Part shown: positions 51,277 through 60,009 of the stretch, piece after piece
Layout of the letters: each line of letters begins with the position of its first letter
How positions within the stretch are numbered: position 1 is the first letter of the stretch
Source: DATJGF01 sp035495315
Lineage (GTDB): Bacteria; Verrucomicrobiota; Verrucomicrobiia; Limisphaerales; UBA8199
Assembly (NCBI GenBank): GCA_035495315.1
Contig: DATJGF010000110.1
Location: forward strand, 11,845-75,844
Length of the DNA: 64,000 bases
Direction of reading: 5' to 3'
The notes under the pieces: model-generated
Database searches by the model: none
Seen by the model: only the letters and a program-made list of their open reading frames with translations
Told to the model about the DNA's origin: nothing
Program-made: the position numbers and the translations under genes

Positions 51277-51445
51277 GGTTGCAGGTTGCAGGTTGCAGGT
51301 TGCGGGTTCGTATTGCCTCAGTTGTTGGTGGGGCCGCCTCGCCGAGACGGCGGGGTCACGGCGGTTTCGGCGAAACCGCCCTGCCTGACTGAGGCCATAC
51401 GCCGGTCCAACAGACCAGTCCAACGAGCAACCTGCAACCTGTAAC
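51277..51445. repeat. nested repeats: GGTTGCA tandem, 81-bp palindrome copy 2, inverted GCAACCT tandem
   Basis: Nearly four copies of the 7-bp unit GGTTGCA (51277-51304) face an inverted set, GCAACCTGCAACCT (51427-51445). Between them is an 81-bp element (51315-51395) that starts GCCTCAGT and ends ACTGAGGC and is homologous to 14077-14157. The whole composite fills the tolQ-tolR gap. Confidence 0.8.
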
Positions 51446-51451
51446 TGAGGT

Positions 51452-51868
51452 ATGCGGCGCTTTTCACAACGCAGTGCACTGGTGACGTTGAGCGAGATCA
51501 ACATCACGCCGTTGCTCGACCTGGCGTTTGTGTTGCTGATCATCTTTGTCATCACGACGCCGCTGCTGGAGCAGAGCATGGACCTGCGGCTGCCAAAAGG
51601 CGGCAAAACCGACAAGAAAATCGAACAACGCGACGTTCGGACCGTTGAAATCAGTCCGAAGGGCGTTTTTGCGCTCAACCGGCAGCAAATGACACTGAAC
51701 CAGATCGAAGCCAACCTGGTGCGGGACTTTCAGTCGAACCCGAACCTGGTCATCTATATTCGAGCTGACGAGAAGTGCCTGACCCGAGATCTCTACGCCG
51801 TGATCGATCGCTGTCAGCGCAATGGGATTACGAAGTATTCACTGCGGACGGAGCCCGAGAAGAAATAA
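51452..51868 (+). CDS. tolR: TolR/ExbD protein
   Basis: This 138-residue protein has one N-terminal span whose motif INITPLLDLAFVLLIIFVITTPLL (about residues 14-37) contains the proton-accepting Asp. A periplasmic domain ends in SNPNLVIYIRADEKCLTRDLYAVIDRC. It pairs with TolQ. Its TAA overlaps the next ATG (TAATG), so translation is coupled to the TolA-like gene. Confidence 0.92.
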   Translation: MRRFSQRSALVTLSEINITPLLDLAFVLLIIFVITTPLLEQSMDLRLPKGGKTDKKIEQRDVRTVEISPKGVFALNRQQMTLNQIEANLVRDFQSNPNLVIYIRADEKCLTRDLYAVIDRCQRNGITKYSLRTEPEKK

Positions 51869-52728
51869 TGGATCGGTTACAAAAAAAATGCGCGATTGGG
51901 TCGGCAGGTGGGCATCTGCTGCTGGGGGTGGTATTGTTCGTTGGGCCGGCGTTCCTCTCTTCGGCGCCGACCAAACCGGACGACTCGCAGATCCTCGATA
52001 TTGTCCCATCGATCCTGGTTGATGCGGCGATTTCCGGCGGTGGAAACCCCAAGGGCGCGAGGCCGCCGGCGGCGCTGCCGCAACCGCCGACTCCTCCTCC
52101 CGAGCAACCGCAGCCAAAGCCGGAGCCGGTTAAAGTCCAGGAACCCGATCCGCCTAAAGACAAAGCGAAAACAAACCAGCCCGAGCCGGAGCCGGACTCA
52201 TTGGAACTGAAGGACGCCAAGAAGAAGCCTTCCATCACACTTACCCCGACCATACGCAAGCCTAACTCTTCAAAGACCTCGAAACAGAATTCAGCGTCCG
52301 ACAGCCAAGAGAAACAGTTTGCCGAAAATCGGCGAAAAATGGCCGACATGATCGCTAAAGCAGCAGGCAGCCTGAAGGACGACATTTCATCGAGCACGAG
52401 CATCGAGCCGTTAGGCCCGGGCGGCGGCGGCCCGGTGTATGCCGGCTACGATCAATTCGTGCGCAGCGTTTATTATCACGCCTGGGTACCGCCTGAAAGT
52501 ACCGCCAGCGACAACGCGATTGTAAAAGTGACGGTCACGATTGCGAGTGACGGCAACGTCACTTCCTCCAGTATTATCAACGCCAGCGGCGATTCGGCGG
52601 TTGACTCCTCCGTTCGCCGCACTCTGGATCGGGTCACCTTCATTGCTCCCTTCCCAGAAGGCGCCAAAGACAAACAACGGGTCTACACTATTAAATTTGA
52701 TCTAAAGGCAAAACGATTAAACGGATGA
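51868..52728 (+). CDS. tolA: TolA/TonB-type energy-transducing protein
   Basis: This 286-residue protein has an N-terminal span (LLLGVVLFVGPAFLSS, about 17-33). A long Pro/Lys/Glu-rich linker follows (PPTPPPEQPQPKPEPVKVQE and onward, about 55-160), which should cross the periplasm. The C-terminal domain is TonB/TolA-like (VKVTVTIASDGNVTSSSIINASGD, about 212-280). It couples the TolQR motor to TolB and Pal. Its position between tolR and tolB supports the name. The sequence itself is nearer a generic TonB C-terminal domain. Confidence 0.85.
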   Translation: MDRLQKKCAIGSAGGHLLLGVVLFVGPAFLSSAPTKPDDSQILDIVPSILVDAAISGGGNPKGARPPAALPQPPTPPPEQPQPKPEPVKVQEPDPPKDKAKTNQPEPEPDSLELKDAKKKPSITLTPTIRKPNSSKTSKQNSASDSQEKQFAENRRKMADMIAKAAGSLKDDISSSTSIEPLGPGGGGPVYAGYDQFVRSVYYHAWVPPESTASDNAIVKVTVTIASDGNVTSSSIINASGDSAVDSSVRRTLDRVTFIAPFPEGAKDKQRVYTIKFDLKAKRLNG

Positions 52729-53906
52729 AACGAAGCAAAATACTTTTCGGAACCTTGTTCTCTCTGGCGTGCTTAAATGCGACTCCGTTGTTGGCGCAAC
52801 GCGAACTCGAGGTTAAGAAGGAGCTCGAAGTGCCGGGCCTGGCGAAACCGATTTACGTTTCGATGAGCGGCATTACCGGCGAAGCGGCTCAGGTGTTGCA
52901 GTTTGATCTCTATGTTCAGGGCTTTGCCTTCACCAATGCGGAGGGGGCGCAATATTTGATCGACGGCAGCAGCGCCGACAACCTGAAGGCGCGAGCCTCG
53001 GACAAATACAACAAGAACACGCTGGTTTCAAAGGCTTACTCAGGCGCCCCGCTGCGGCGGCAGGCGCACGCGTTTGCCGATGATTTTGTGCAGGCCCTTG
53101 GGCGCAAAGGGATCGCGCAAACCAAGATCGTTTTCAAAGGCGAAAACGAGGGAGGCAAGAGCGAGGTATATATTGCTGACTTTGACGGCTACAACGCGCA
53201 ACCAGTCAGCCAGGATAATTCAACGATAGCAGCGCCGGCCTGCGTGCCCGGACACCTGGCGGTCTATTACACTTCGTATCGGCTCAATCACGCTGATATC
53301 TATTTCCAAAATATTCAAAGTGGAGCGCGGAAGCTTTTCGCGCGCTACGGCGGCTCGAACATGAGTCCCGCGCCGTCACCGGACGGCAACCAGGTCGCGA
53401 TGATCCTCAGCAAGGATGGCTTCACCGACCTGTATGTGGGCGACGCCGGCGGAGGGCTGCCGAGGCGGCTCACCAAATCGCCGCAGGACGAATCATCGCC
53501 TTGTTGGTCACCGGACAGCAAATGGATTTGTTTTGCGTCGAAAGACCGGGAGCGCCGGTCGCTCTCGAAGATATCTCCTGCAGGCGGCGAAGCGCGCCGG
53601 ATCCCGATAGCGTTGGCGGCCAATCCGACGGAACCGGATTGGTCTCCCGATGGCAAATGGATCGCGTTTACGTCGCAGTATCGTGATTTCGCCATTTGCG
53701 TGGTACCCGCGGGCGGTGGCGATGCGATTAATCTCGTCGCGGGTGAAGACGCGTCGTGGGCGCCGAATTCACGGACGCTCATCTTCGCGCGCCGGCATGG
53801 CGGGCGTTATACGCTCTCTCTGCTTGACGTGTTTACCAAACAAGTAAAGGATGTTTCCCGAATTTCGGGAAGTACTTCCCAATCACAACCCAGTTGGGCC
53901 CGATAG
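52725..53906 (+). CDS. tolB: TolB periplasmic beta-propeller protein
   Basis: The product is 393 residues long with a signal peptide (ILFGTLFSLACLNATPLLAQ). The N-terminal TolB domain covers about residues 25-140. A propeller of WD40-like PD40 repeats follows (MSPAPSPDGNQVAMILSK, SSPCWSPDSKWICFAS, TEPDWSPDGKWIAFTSQ). TolB binds Pal and the TolA C-terminus. The start overlaps the tolA stop (ATGA). Confidence 0.9.
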   Translation: MKRSKILFGTLFSLACLNATPLLAQRELEVKKELEVPGLAKPIYVSMSGITGEAAQVLQFDLYVQGFAFTNAEGAQYLIDGSSADNLKARASDKYNKNTLVSKAYSGAPLRRQAHAFADDFVQALGRKGIAQTKIVFKGENEGGKSEVYIADFDGYNAQPVSQDNSTIAAPACVPGHLAVYYTSYRLNHADIYFQNIQSGARKLFARYGGSNMSPAPSPDGNQVAMILSKDGFTDLYVGDAGGGLPRRLTKSPQDESSPCWSPDSKWICFASKDRERRSLSKISPAGGEARRIPIALAANPTEPDWSPDGKWIAFTSQYRDFAICVVPAGGGDAINLVAGEDASWAPNSRTLIFARRHGGRYTLSLLDVFTKQVKDVSRISGSTSQSQPSWAR

Positions 53907-53927
53907 CCCGATCCGAACGAAAAGACC

Positions 53928-54506
53928 ATGAAACTAACCAAGTTTACTTATTTGCTGGTGCTAGGTTTAATCCTAACCGTAGCCGTTTCCGGTTGCCGGA
54001 AGAAGCCCGGCTACATGACCCGGCTTCCCGGTGAAAAAGCAGGCGCGGTGGGCGAGCCTGCGCCAGGGCAACCCCTGGGATTTGATACCAACACCACAGC
54101 GGCCGCCGAGGGGATGCCGATGTCCGACCCCAACTTGCGCAAGGATTGGCCGCGCGACCGCGAGATCTTCAAGTCCGATACGGCACATTTTGATTTCGAT
54201 AGCGCAGTGGTGAAAGCGGCCGACAAGCCGAAGGTGGCCGCCGTGGCGGATTACCTGAAATCGAACACGCGGGATGCTGTTGAGGTCGAAGGCCATTGTG
54301 ACGAACGCGGGACCGAAGAATACAATCGCGCTTTGGGCGAGCGCCGTGCGCTGGCGCTGAGGACGGAATTAGTCAATTTAGGCGTCGATCCGGGCCGAAT
54401 TGACACAATCAGCTTTGGCAAAGATCGTCCCGCCGATCCCGGCCATGACGAATCCGCCTGGAAACAGAATCGCCGTGGGGAATTCATCCTCGAGAAGCAT
54501 CCGTAA
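53928..54506 (+). CDS. pal: peptidoglycan-associated lipoprotein Pal
   Basis: This 192-residue lipoprotein has a lipobox VSGC (about residue 23) and a linker. Its OmpA-like domain holds the peptidoglycan-binding motif: AHFDFDSAVV, then VEGHCDERGTEEYNRALGERRA and the final Lys/Arg-rich stretch. It anchors the outer membrane to peptidoglycan and completes the Tol-Pal set. A repeat of the GTAGC family follows the stop codon. Confidence 0.93.
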   Translation: MKLTKFTYLLVLGLILTVAVSGCRKKPGYMTRLPGEKAGAVGEPAPGQPLGFDTNTTAAAEGMPMSDPNLRKDWPRDREIFKSDTAHFDFDSAVVKAADKPKVAAVADYLKSNTRDAVEVEGHCDERGTEEYNRALGERRALALRTELVNLGVDPGRIDTISFGKDRPADPGHDESAWKQNRRGEFILEKHP

Positions 54507-54513
54507 CCAACAT

Positions 54514-54567
54514 GTAGCGCGGACGCCCTGTAGCGGAGGCGTGTGGACGCCCGCCCTACCGTCCGCG
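54514..54567. repeat. palindromic element between pal and polX (GTAGC family variant)
   Basis: Perfect 8-bp end arms CGCGGACG (54518-54525) and CGTCCGCG (54560-54567) enclose an inner hairpin, GGCGT-GTGG-ACGCC. The right part contains the polX TAG stop codon (54556-54558 on the minus strand). It appears related to the 21701 and 47087 elements. Confidence 0.6.
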
Positions 54568-56310
54568 TTTCTTTTTCAGCTCTTTCTTCAGCTTCTCCAG
54601 CGGCAGCGTATTCACCACGTCCTCTTTGGTTAACCAACCCTTACGCGCGATACCTGCGCCCAGGCGCAAGAAGCCGGCTTGTTCGAACCGATGTGCGTCG
54701 CAATTGATGACGCAGCGAACTCCCTTGCTTTTGGCGAAAGGCCACAAGCGCCAATCCATATCGAAACGGTAAGGGCTCGAATTAAGCTCAATCCAGGTAC
54801 CGGTGGCCGCACAGGCCTCGATTACCGCGCGTTGATCCACTTTGTAGGCCTCCCGTTCCAGCAGCAAACGACCAGTCAAATGCCCCAGCATATGTACGTA
54901 CCGATTCTGCGCCGCCTTGATGAAACGAGTGGTGTTTTCAGCTTCCGATGAACCGCCACTCTGGTGGATGCTGGCGACCACCACATCGAGTTCTGCCAGC
55001 AAGTCATCCGGAAAATCCAGTTTCCCATCACGTAAAATATCCACCTCGCCGCCCGTTAGCAGCCTGAACGCGATCCCCTGGTCCGCCAAATTTTCGTTGA
55101 TCGCCTTGATTTCTTTCAGTTGCTCCCGGACTCGCGCGGGCTCAAGACCATTGGCCTGCACCGATGACTTCGAATGGTCGGTGACTCCCCAATACGCCAG
55201 ACCGAGTTCGCTCATCGCCTTGGCGATCTCCTCCGGCCGCTGATGTCCATCACTCCAGGTCGAGTGATTATGCAACGAACCCTTCAAATCCGTCCACTCG
55301 ACCAGGCGCGGCAAAGCTTCCTTTTCCGCCAAGGCGATTTCGCCCATATCCTCGCGCATCTCGGCGGGGATATAGTTCAAGTCTAGTTCTTGAAAAATTT
55401 CTTCCTCGGTTTTGCAGCGCACAAGCAGCTTCGGATCGCGGGTTTCGCTCTTCGACCGGAACAGGCCGTATTCGTTCAGTCGCAGTCCGCGATCGATCGC
55501 CCGCTGCCGCATCACGATGTTGTGCTCCTTATTGCCGGTAAAATACATCAGCGCAAAAGGAAATTCGGCATCACTCACGACTCGCAGATCCGCTTGAATG
55601 CCGCCTTCCAACACGATGCTGGCCTTGGTTTCGCCTTTCGCCATCACGTTCAGGATCCCGGGCAACCGCACAAAGAAATCGAGCACTGCCCCAGGTGCCT
55701 TGGAAGAGGCCAGCAGATCAATATCGCCAATGATCTCCCGATGCCGGCGGAGGCTGCCGGCGGCGCTGCAACGGATCACGTCAGGATGCGACCGCAAAGC
55801 CTCCAGCAGCGGCTCGGCAATCGGAAGCGCATCACTAATCAGATGTTTCGAGGCGTAAGCCCTGCGACGAGTAATTCCGGCACAAATATTCGCTGCGGTC
55901 TTTTCGCCAAAACCTTTGAGCTTGGCGATGCGCCCATCTTTGCAGGCGGCTTCAAGCTGCTCGACGGTCTCGATCCCCAGTTCATCGTGGACTGCTTTGA
56001 TCTTCTTTGGACCAACCCCGGGTATCTCCAACATCGCGACTAAGCCCGGGGGTGTTGCCGCCTTGAGTTCCTCGTAATAGGCCAGCTTCCCGCTCGTCAC
56101 GAGCTCTACAATCTTCTTTGCGATCGATTCCCCGATGCCTTTGACTTCGGATAAACGGTTTTCGGCAATCACTTTGTCCAGTGGTTCGTCCAGCCCTTCC
56201 ACCGCGCGCGCGCCATTCGTATAGGCGCGCGCTTTAAACGGGTTCTCCCCTTTCAGTTCCAACAGCGTCGCGACGTTTACCAGGATTTCGGCGATCTGAC
56301 CCTTGTCCAT
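54556..56310 (-). CDS. polX: DNA polymerase X / 3'-5' exonuclease (PolX)
   Basis: This 584-residue protein has helix-hairpin-helix segments (EVKGIGESIAKKI, EIPGVGPKKIKAV). The family X polymerase domain has catalytic Asp residues in IIGDIDLLA and QADLRVV. The C-terminal PHP domain (from LHNHSTWSDG near residue 345, then VTDHSKSS and CDAHRFE) gives nuclease activity. It serves DNA gap repair. The TAG stop codon lies in the repeat shared with the pal side. Confidence 0.93.
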   Translation of the reverse strand: MDKGQIAEILVNVATLLELKGENPFKARAYTNGARAVEGLDEPLDKVIAENRLSEVKGIGESIAKKIVELVTSGKLAYYEELKAATPPGLVAMLEIPGVGPKKIKAVHDELGIETVEQLEAACKDGRIAKLKGFGEKTAANICAGITRRRAYASKHLISDALPIAEPLLEALRSHPDVIRCSAAGSLRRHREIIGDIDLLASSKAPGAVLDFFVRLPGILNVMAKGETKASIVLEGGIQADLRVVSDAEFPFALMYFTGNKEHNIVMRQRAIDRGLRLNEYGLFRSKSETRDPKLLVRCKTEEEIFQELDLNYIPAEMREDMGEIALAEKEALPRLVEWTDLKGSLHNHSTWSDGHQRPEEIAKAMSELGLAYWGVTDHSKSSVQANGLEPARVREQLKEIKAINENLADQGIAFRLLTGGEVDILRDGKLDFPDDLLAELDVVVASIHQSGGSSEAENTTRFIKAAQNRYVHMLGHLTGRLLLEREAYKVDQRAVIEACAATGTWIELNSSPYRFDMDWRLWPFAKSKGVRCVINCDAHRFEQAGFLRLGAGIARKGWLTKEDVVNTLPLEKLKKELKKKRGR

Positions 56311-56385
56311 ACGCGTAGTTTAGCTCATGGCGCTCGACCCGTGAAACCTAAAACGTGAAACCTAATGCCTGATGGTGCTCGAAGC

Positions 56386-56498
56386 GTCTTGGACTGCGGT
56401 AGTCCTCTACCGCTTTTCGTCAAATGATAAAAGTGCACCACAACATTTCCCGACATCCCTGCCACCCCTAAAGCGCCAGAGCCGGCGCACTCCAAAAC
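56386..56498. repeat. GTCTTGGA ... GCGCACTCCAAAAC dispersed repeat, copy 3
   Basis: Inverted ends (GTCTTGGACTGCGG from 56386 and GCGCACTCCAAAAC at 56485-56498) enclose about 85 bases. They fill much of the gap between the divergent polX and thiD genes. Short GTGAAACCT tandems lie just left of it (56341-56362). The element belongs to the family also seen at 12305 and 17828. Confidence 0.55.
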
Positions 56499-56560
56499 CT
56501 TGCGGATTACCGACGTGCATCTGCCTTCCGTAGAGGACCAAATCACCGTAACATGCCCGC

Positions 56561-57346
56561 ATGTCGAGCCATCAACAGATTCCGTCCGCCGTCACTATTG
56601 CCGGCTCTGACAGCGGTGGCGGGGCGGGTATTCAGGCAGATCTGAAAACGTTTGCTGCGCTGAACATTCATGGAACCAGCGTCTTGACTTGTCTCACTGC
56701 GCAGAACCCCAGGCGAGTCATTGGCATCGAACCTTGCAGTCCGTTCATAGTTCGGCAGCAACTGAAAGCGGTTTTCGAAGAACTCCGCCCCGTGGCTGCC
56801 AAAACCGGCATGCTTTACTCCTCTGAAATGATTCATCTAGTCGCGAGCTTCCTCCGGCGGCACCCGCTTGCTTTAGTGGTCGATCCCGTGATGGTTGCCA
56901 CCAGCGGCGCCCGGCTCCTTAAACGTGAGGCAATAGCCGCTCTTTGTAAGGAATTATTGCCTCAGGCCGCGGTAATTACCCCGAACCTGGCCGAAGCCGA
57001 GTTGCTCACCAAAATGCGTCTCAATTCACCCGAGGATCTGCGGCACGCAGCCAGGCAGCTTCATCAACAATTTCAATGCGCTGCCCTCGTCAAAGGCGGC
57101 CATTTGCGCGGGCTCAAGCAAGCCGTCGATATTTTCTATGACGGTAAACAGGAATTGATGCTCACAGCGCCTTTTGTGAAGGGCTTGAAAACTCACGGGA
57201 CCGGTTGCACCTACTCCGCTGCGATAACCGCATACCTCGCCCGTGGCTTGTCCCTGCCTACGGCCGTCTGCAAGGCGAAGCAATTCATCACACAAGCAAT
57301 TCTCAATTACCAAACCACGTCAGGCCATCCGCTCCTCCGGCAGTAA
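56561..57346 (+). CDS. thiD: hydroxymethylpyrimidine/phosphomethylpyrimidine kinase
   Basis: This 261-residue ribokinase-fold enzyme has AVTIAGSDSGGGAGIQADLKTF (substrate and phosphate site), TGMLYSSEMI, VVDPVMVATSGARLL and GTGCTYSAAI (anion hole with catalytic Cys/Asp region). It phosphorylates HMP and HMP-P in thiamine synthesis, which fits the ThDP enzyme at 27.1 kb. No other thi gene is nearby. Confidence 0.94.
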   Translation: MSSHQQIPSAVTIAGSDSGGGAGIQADLKTFAALNIHGTSVLTCLTAQNPRRVIGIEPCSPFIVRQQLKAVFEELRPVAAKTGMLYSSEMIHLVASFLRRHPLALVVDPVMVATSGARLLKREAIAALCKELLPQAAVITPNLAEAELLTKMRLNSPEDLRHAARQLHQQFQCAALVKGGHLRGLKQAVDIFYDGKQELMLTAPFVKGLKTHGTGCTYSAAITAYLARGLSLPTAVCKAKQFITQAILNYQTTSGHPLLRQ

Positions 57347-57484
57347 GCTTACTGCACCTACAGCCGATATTTATTCATCCTCGTCTTCGTCCTCGATCTT
57401 CCTGAATTTTTCGCGGACGACGCAATCCCTTGTCTCCCACAAAAACTGCGTGCGAACTGCTGTCAAATTCGCTACTTCAATCAT

Positions 57485-58024
57485 GTGACCAACGCCCGTT
57501 CCATCCAGAATCTGGCGCTCATTGGCTTTATGGGCACTGGAAAATCCGCGGTCGGGCGATTGGTCGCTGACCTGTTGCACTTCACCTACCTCGATACCGA
57601 CCGTGTCATCGAAGCTCGCGCCGCCAAGTCTATTACCCAGATTTTCGAACAGGACGGCGAACCAGCCTTTCGCGCGTACGAGCGCCGTATCGTTCAGGAA
57701 TTGACTCACCGCCGAAAGACCGTGATCTCTACCGGCGGCGGTCTCCCGGTTAATGAAGAGAATCTCGCCAGCTTGAAAACCCATGCACTGGTTGTCTGTC
57801 TCTGGGCCTCGCCCGAAACCATCTTCGAACGTGTCCGCGGCCATAACCATCGCCCTTTGTTAAACGAGGCCGATCCGCTCGCAAAAATTCGCGATCTCCT
57901 CTCAGTTCGTGAGCCATATTACCGGCAGGCCGATGTGCTGGTGAACACGGAATGGCGCTCGGTGCGCGACGTCGCAGTCCAGGTCATTCATCAGTTTCAC
58001 ATAGCCCAGGCGGCCCATCGATGA
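57485..58024 (+). CDS. aroK: shikimate kinase
   Basis: This 179-residue P-loop kinase has Walker A GFMGTGKSA (about residue 14), the shikimate-binding YLDTDRVIE, and STGGGLPVNEEN. It makes shikimate 3-phosphate. The start is a GTG at 57485. The ATG two bases earlier is out of frame. Its stop overlaps the queG start (ATGA). Confidence 0.92.
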   Translation: MTNARSIQNLALIGFMGTGKSAVGRLVADLLHFTYLDTDRVIEARAAKSITQIFEQDGEPAFRAYERRIVQELTHRRKTVISTGGGLPVNEENLASLKTHALVVCLWASPETIFERVRGHNHRPLLNEADPLAKIRDLLSVREPYYRQADVLVNTEWRSVRDVAVQVIHQFHIAQAAHR

Positions 58025-59145
58025 AAGAGGCGATCCGCGAACGGGCGCGGGAACTGGGATTTGATGACTGTCGTTTCACCACGGCACATGCCCCGGAGAC
58101 TGCGATTCATTTCCAGAAATGGCTCAACCGGGGCTTTCAAGGGGAAATGGCCTACCTGGAACGAAATGCACACAAACGTGTCGACCCGCAACAGGTGCTT
58201 GCAGGTGCCCGCAGCGTGATCACCTTGGCCGTCAGCTATCATCAGCCAGAAAGCGCAGCTGATAAGGCTATCTATAAGTCCCATTCGTCCTCTAGGTCCT
58301 ATAGGTCCCACCCCCCGCCAAACCCCGCAGGCATCATCGCCCGTTACGCCCAGTACAGCGATTATCATGACATCATTGGAACCCGGCTAAAGCAGCTGAC
58401 CCGGTTCATTGATGACCTCGGCGGTCCAGGTACCCGCTCGCTGTGGTATACCGATACCGGGCCGTTGCTCGAGCGTGACCTCGCCCAGCGAGCCGGCCTC
58501 GGCTTTATCGGCAAACATACCAATCTTATTAGCCGGCAGCTGGGTAATTGGTTTTTCCTCTCCGAGATTATAACGACTTTTGAATTGGAACCCGACCCGC
58601 CGGAAACCAATCACTGCGGCAAGTGCACGCGCTGTTTAACCGCCTGCCCCACCGGCGCTTTGCCGGCTCCGTTTCAGTTGGATGCCCGGCTCTGCATTTC
58701 CTACCTCACTATCGAATTGAAGGGCTCGATCCCGCTCGAACTGCGCTCGTTGATTGGCAATCGCATTTTCGGTTGTGACGATTGCCTCGCCGCCTGCCCC
58801 TGGAACCGGTTCGCCCGCGCCGGTGCGATGATGAAACCCCACACTCGAGCGGACCTCGCCACACCGGACCTGATCGAGCTTCTTTCCCTCGACGAGCAGG
58901 AATTCGGGCGCCGCTTTGCCGGCACCCCATTGCTGCGCCTCAAACGACGCGGTTTGCTGCGCAACGTCTGTGTCGCCTTGGGCAATACCGGCGACGCGTC
59001 CACCCTGCCCGCCCTGCGCGCAGCTGCCGCAGACCCTGAACCCTTAATTGCCGAACACGCTCGTTGGGCAATTCAAAAAATTTCAAGTCTTTCCAACGAT
59101 CCGGTTGTGCAGTCCGGATCGCCTATAAATAACGATCAAAAATAG
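58021..59145 (+). CDS. queG: epoxyqueuosine reductase QueG
   Basis: This 374-residue protein binds cobalamin and two [4Fe-4S] clusters (CGKCTRCLTACPTGA and CDDCLAACPWN near residues 200-262). A C-terminal HEAT-like tail follows. It reduces epoxyqueuosine to queuosine in tRNA. The start at 58021 overlaps the aroK stop. Residues 86-98 (KSHSSSRSYRSHP) are translated from a tandem 9-bp DNA repeat and lie in a loop between conserved segments, so the insertion may be tolerated. Confidence 0.93.
   Translation: MKEAIRERARELGFDDCRFTTAHAPETAIHFQKWLNRGFQGEMAYLERNAHKRVDPQQVLAGARSVITLAVSYHQPESAADKAIYKSHSSSRSYRSHPPPNPAGIIARYAQYSDYHDIIGTRLKQLTRFIDDLGGPGTRSLWYTDTGPLLERDLAQRAGLGFIGKHTNLISRQLGNWFFLSEIITTFELEPDPPETNHCGKCTRCLTACPTGALPAPFQLDARLCISYLTIELKGSIPLELRSLIGNRIFGCDDCLAACPWNRFARAGAMMKPHTRADLATPDLIELLSLDEQEFGRRFAGTPLLRLKRRGLLRNVCVALGNTGDASTLPALRAAAADPEPLIAEHARWAIQKISSLSNDPVVQSGSPINNDQK
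58278..58313. repeat. four tandem 9-bp units inside queG
   Basis: Units GTCCCATTC, GTCCTCTAG, GTCCTATAG and GTCCCACCC follow one another without gaps. Because 9 is a multiple of 3, the insertion keeps the queG frame. Relatives are at 48395-48412, 59881-59926 and 62072-62098. Confidence 0.75.
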
Positions 59146-59236
59146 TGCAGCCGATTGCCATGGGCCTCTCCGAGTCGCCTGCATGCCTTTGCCCCTGGTC
59201 GTAATCCTCCTGACCCTTTTCGGGGACGGTATTACC

Positions 59237-59671
59237 TCAGTATGAGCGTAGAATAGTCCAATGTCCGTTCGTCCTGGTCAATTGGTGCCGATACCATGGA
59301 ACGAAACCATCCGGATCCCTCGGGTCACAGACCACCACGTAGGCCCGATACGTGCCATCATGGTCGTCGATCAACCGATCGATCTTCTGCTCAAACAAAA
59401 CCCGCACGCTGCGGGCGAACCACCCAAACTCCCCACTCCGCAGCTTGCCGGCGGCGAATCGCATCGTGTGTTGCCGACACAACGCCGCAATCTCTTTCCG
59501 GTCCCGTTCGGTAATCGAACCCGGCAACGAATTAGACCTGCTTGGCAGCAGTGCATGCCACAAGATGAATAATACCACCGCCAAAGCAACCAGCGGAATC
59601 CAGACAAATCGGAGACGCGACAGGCCACGACGTCGACGGGCCGTTTCACTCGAGAGTTGTTCCTGCTCCAT
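59237..59671 (-). CDS. single-span membrane protein of unknown function
   Basis: This 144-residue protein has a basic N-terminus (ARRRRGLSRLR) and one membrane span (FVWIPLVALAVVLFILWHALL, about residues 23-43). The outside domain of about 95 residues includes DDHDGTYRAYVVVCDPRDPDGFVPWYR. I do not recognise it. The ATG at 59671 is preferred because the upstream open frame runs through repeat-like, non-coding sequence. Confidence 0.6.
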   Translation of the reverse strand: MEQEQLSSETARRRRGLSRLRFVWIPLVALAVVLFILWHALLPSRSNSLPGSITERDRKEIAALCRQHTMRFAAGKLRSGEFGWFARSVRVLFEQKIDRLIDDHDGTYRAYVVVCDPRDPDGFVPWYRHQLTRTNGHWTILRSY

Positions 59672-59880
59672 AGTGGCCACCAATGTTGAGATGAAATAAC
59701 GCCGTCCTATGGCCCCTAGCATGCGCAATAAGTCGCGCCGCACACCCTCTTTCGCGGCGAGGCGGAATTGCCTCGACCCGGATCGTTGCGGCGAGGTCAT
59801 ACATCTCTGGTGTAGCCCTGCACCATTGAAGAGTCCAGCGCGATCCCGCCCGCCCCTGTTTTCTCTGTCATTTGCCATCT

Positions 59881-59926
59881 CCCATTCGTCTTATCGCGTC
59901 CTATTGGTCCTATCTCGTCCTATTCC
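59881..59926. repeat. 9-bp GTCCTATTG repeat array
   Basis: About five imperfect units of 9-10 bp (GTCTTATCG, GTCCTATTG, GTCCTATCT and so on) are followed by a C run. The array lies upstream of the hsdR remnant and belongs to the family inserted in queG. Confidence 0.65.
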
Positions 59927-60009
59927 CCCCCCGAAATCTTTCTCGCCCTCCCGCCCCATCTCTGCCATTATCCTCCCGGCCTGCGGCGAACTGTTGGCGT
60001 CCCGATGTG

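Noticed and set aside
50776..51714. Minus-strand frame of 312 codons
   Set aside because: It is antisense to tolQ and tolR and runs through the repeat nest. Its product is Ser/Arg-rich with no domain.
57371..57850. Minus-strand frame ending in EDEDEDE
   Set aside because: It is antisense to aroK. The acidic end comes from a simple TCGTCTTCGTCC-like stretch.
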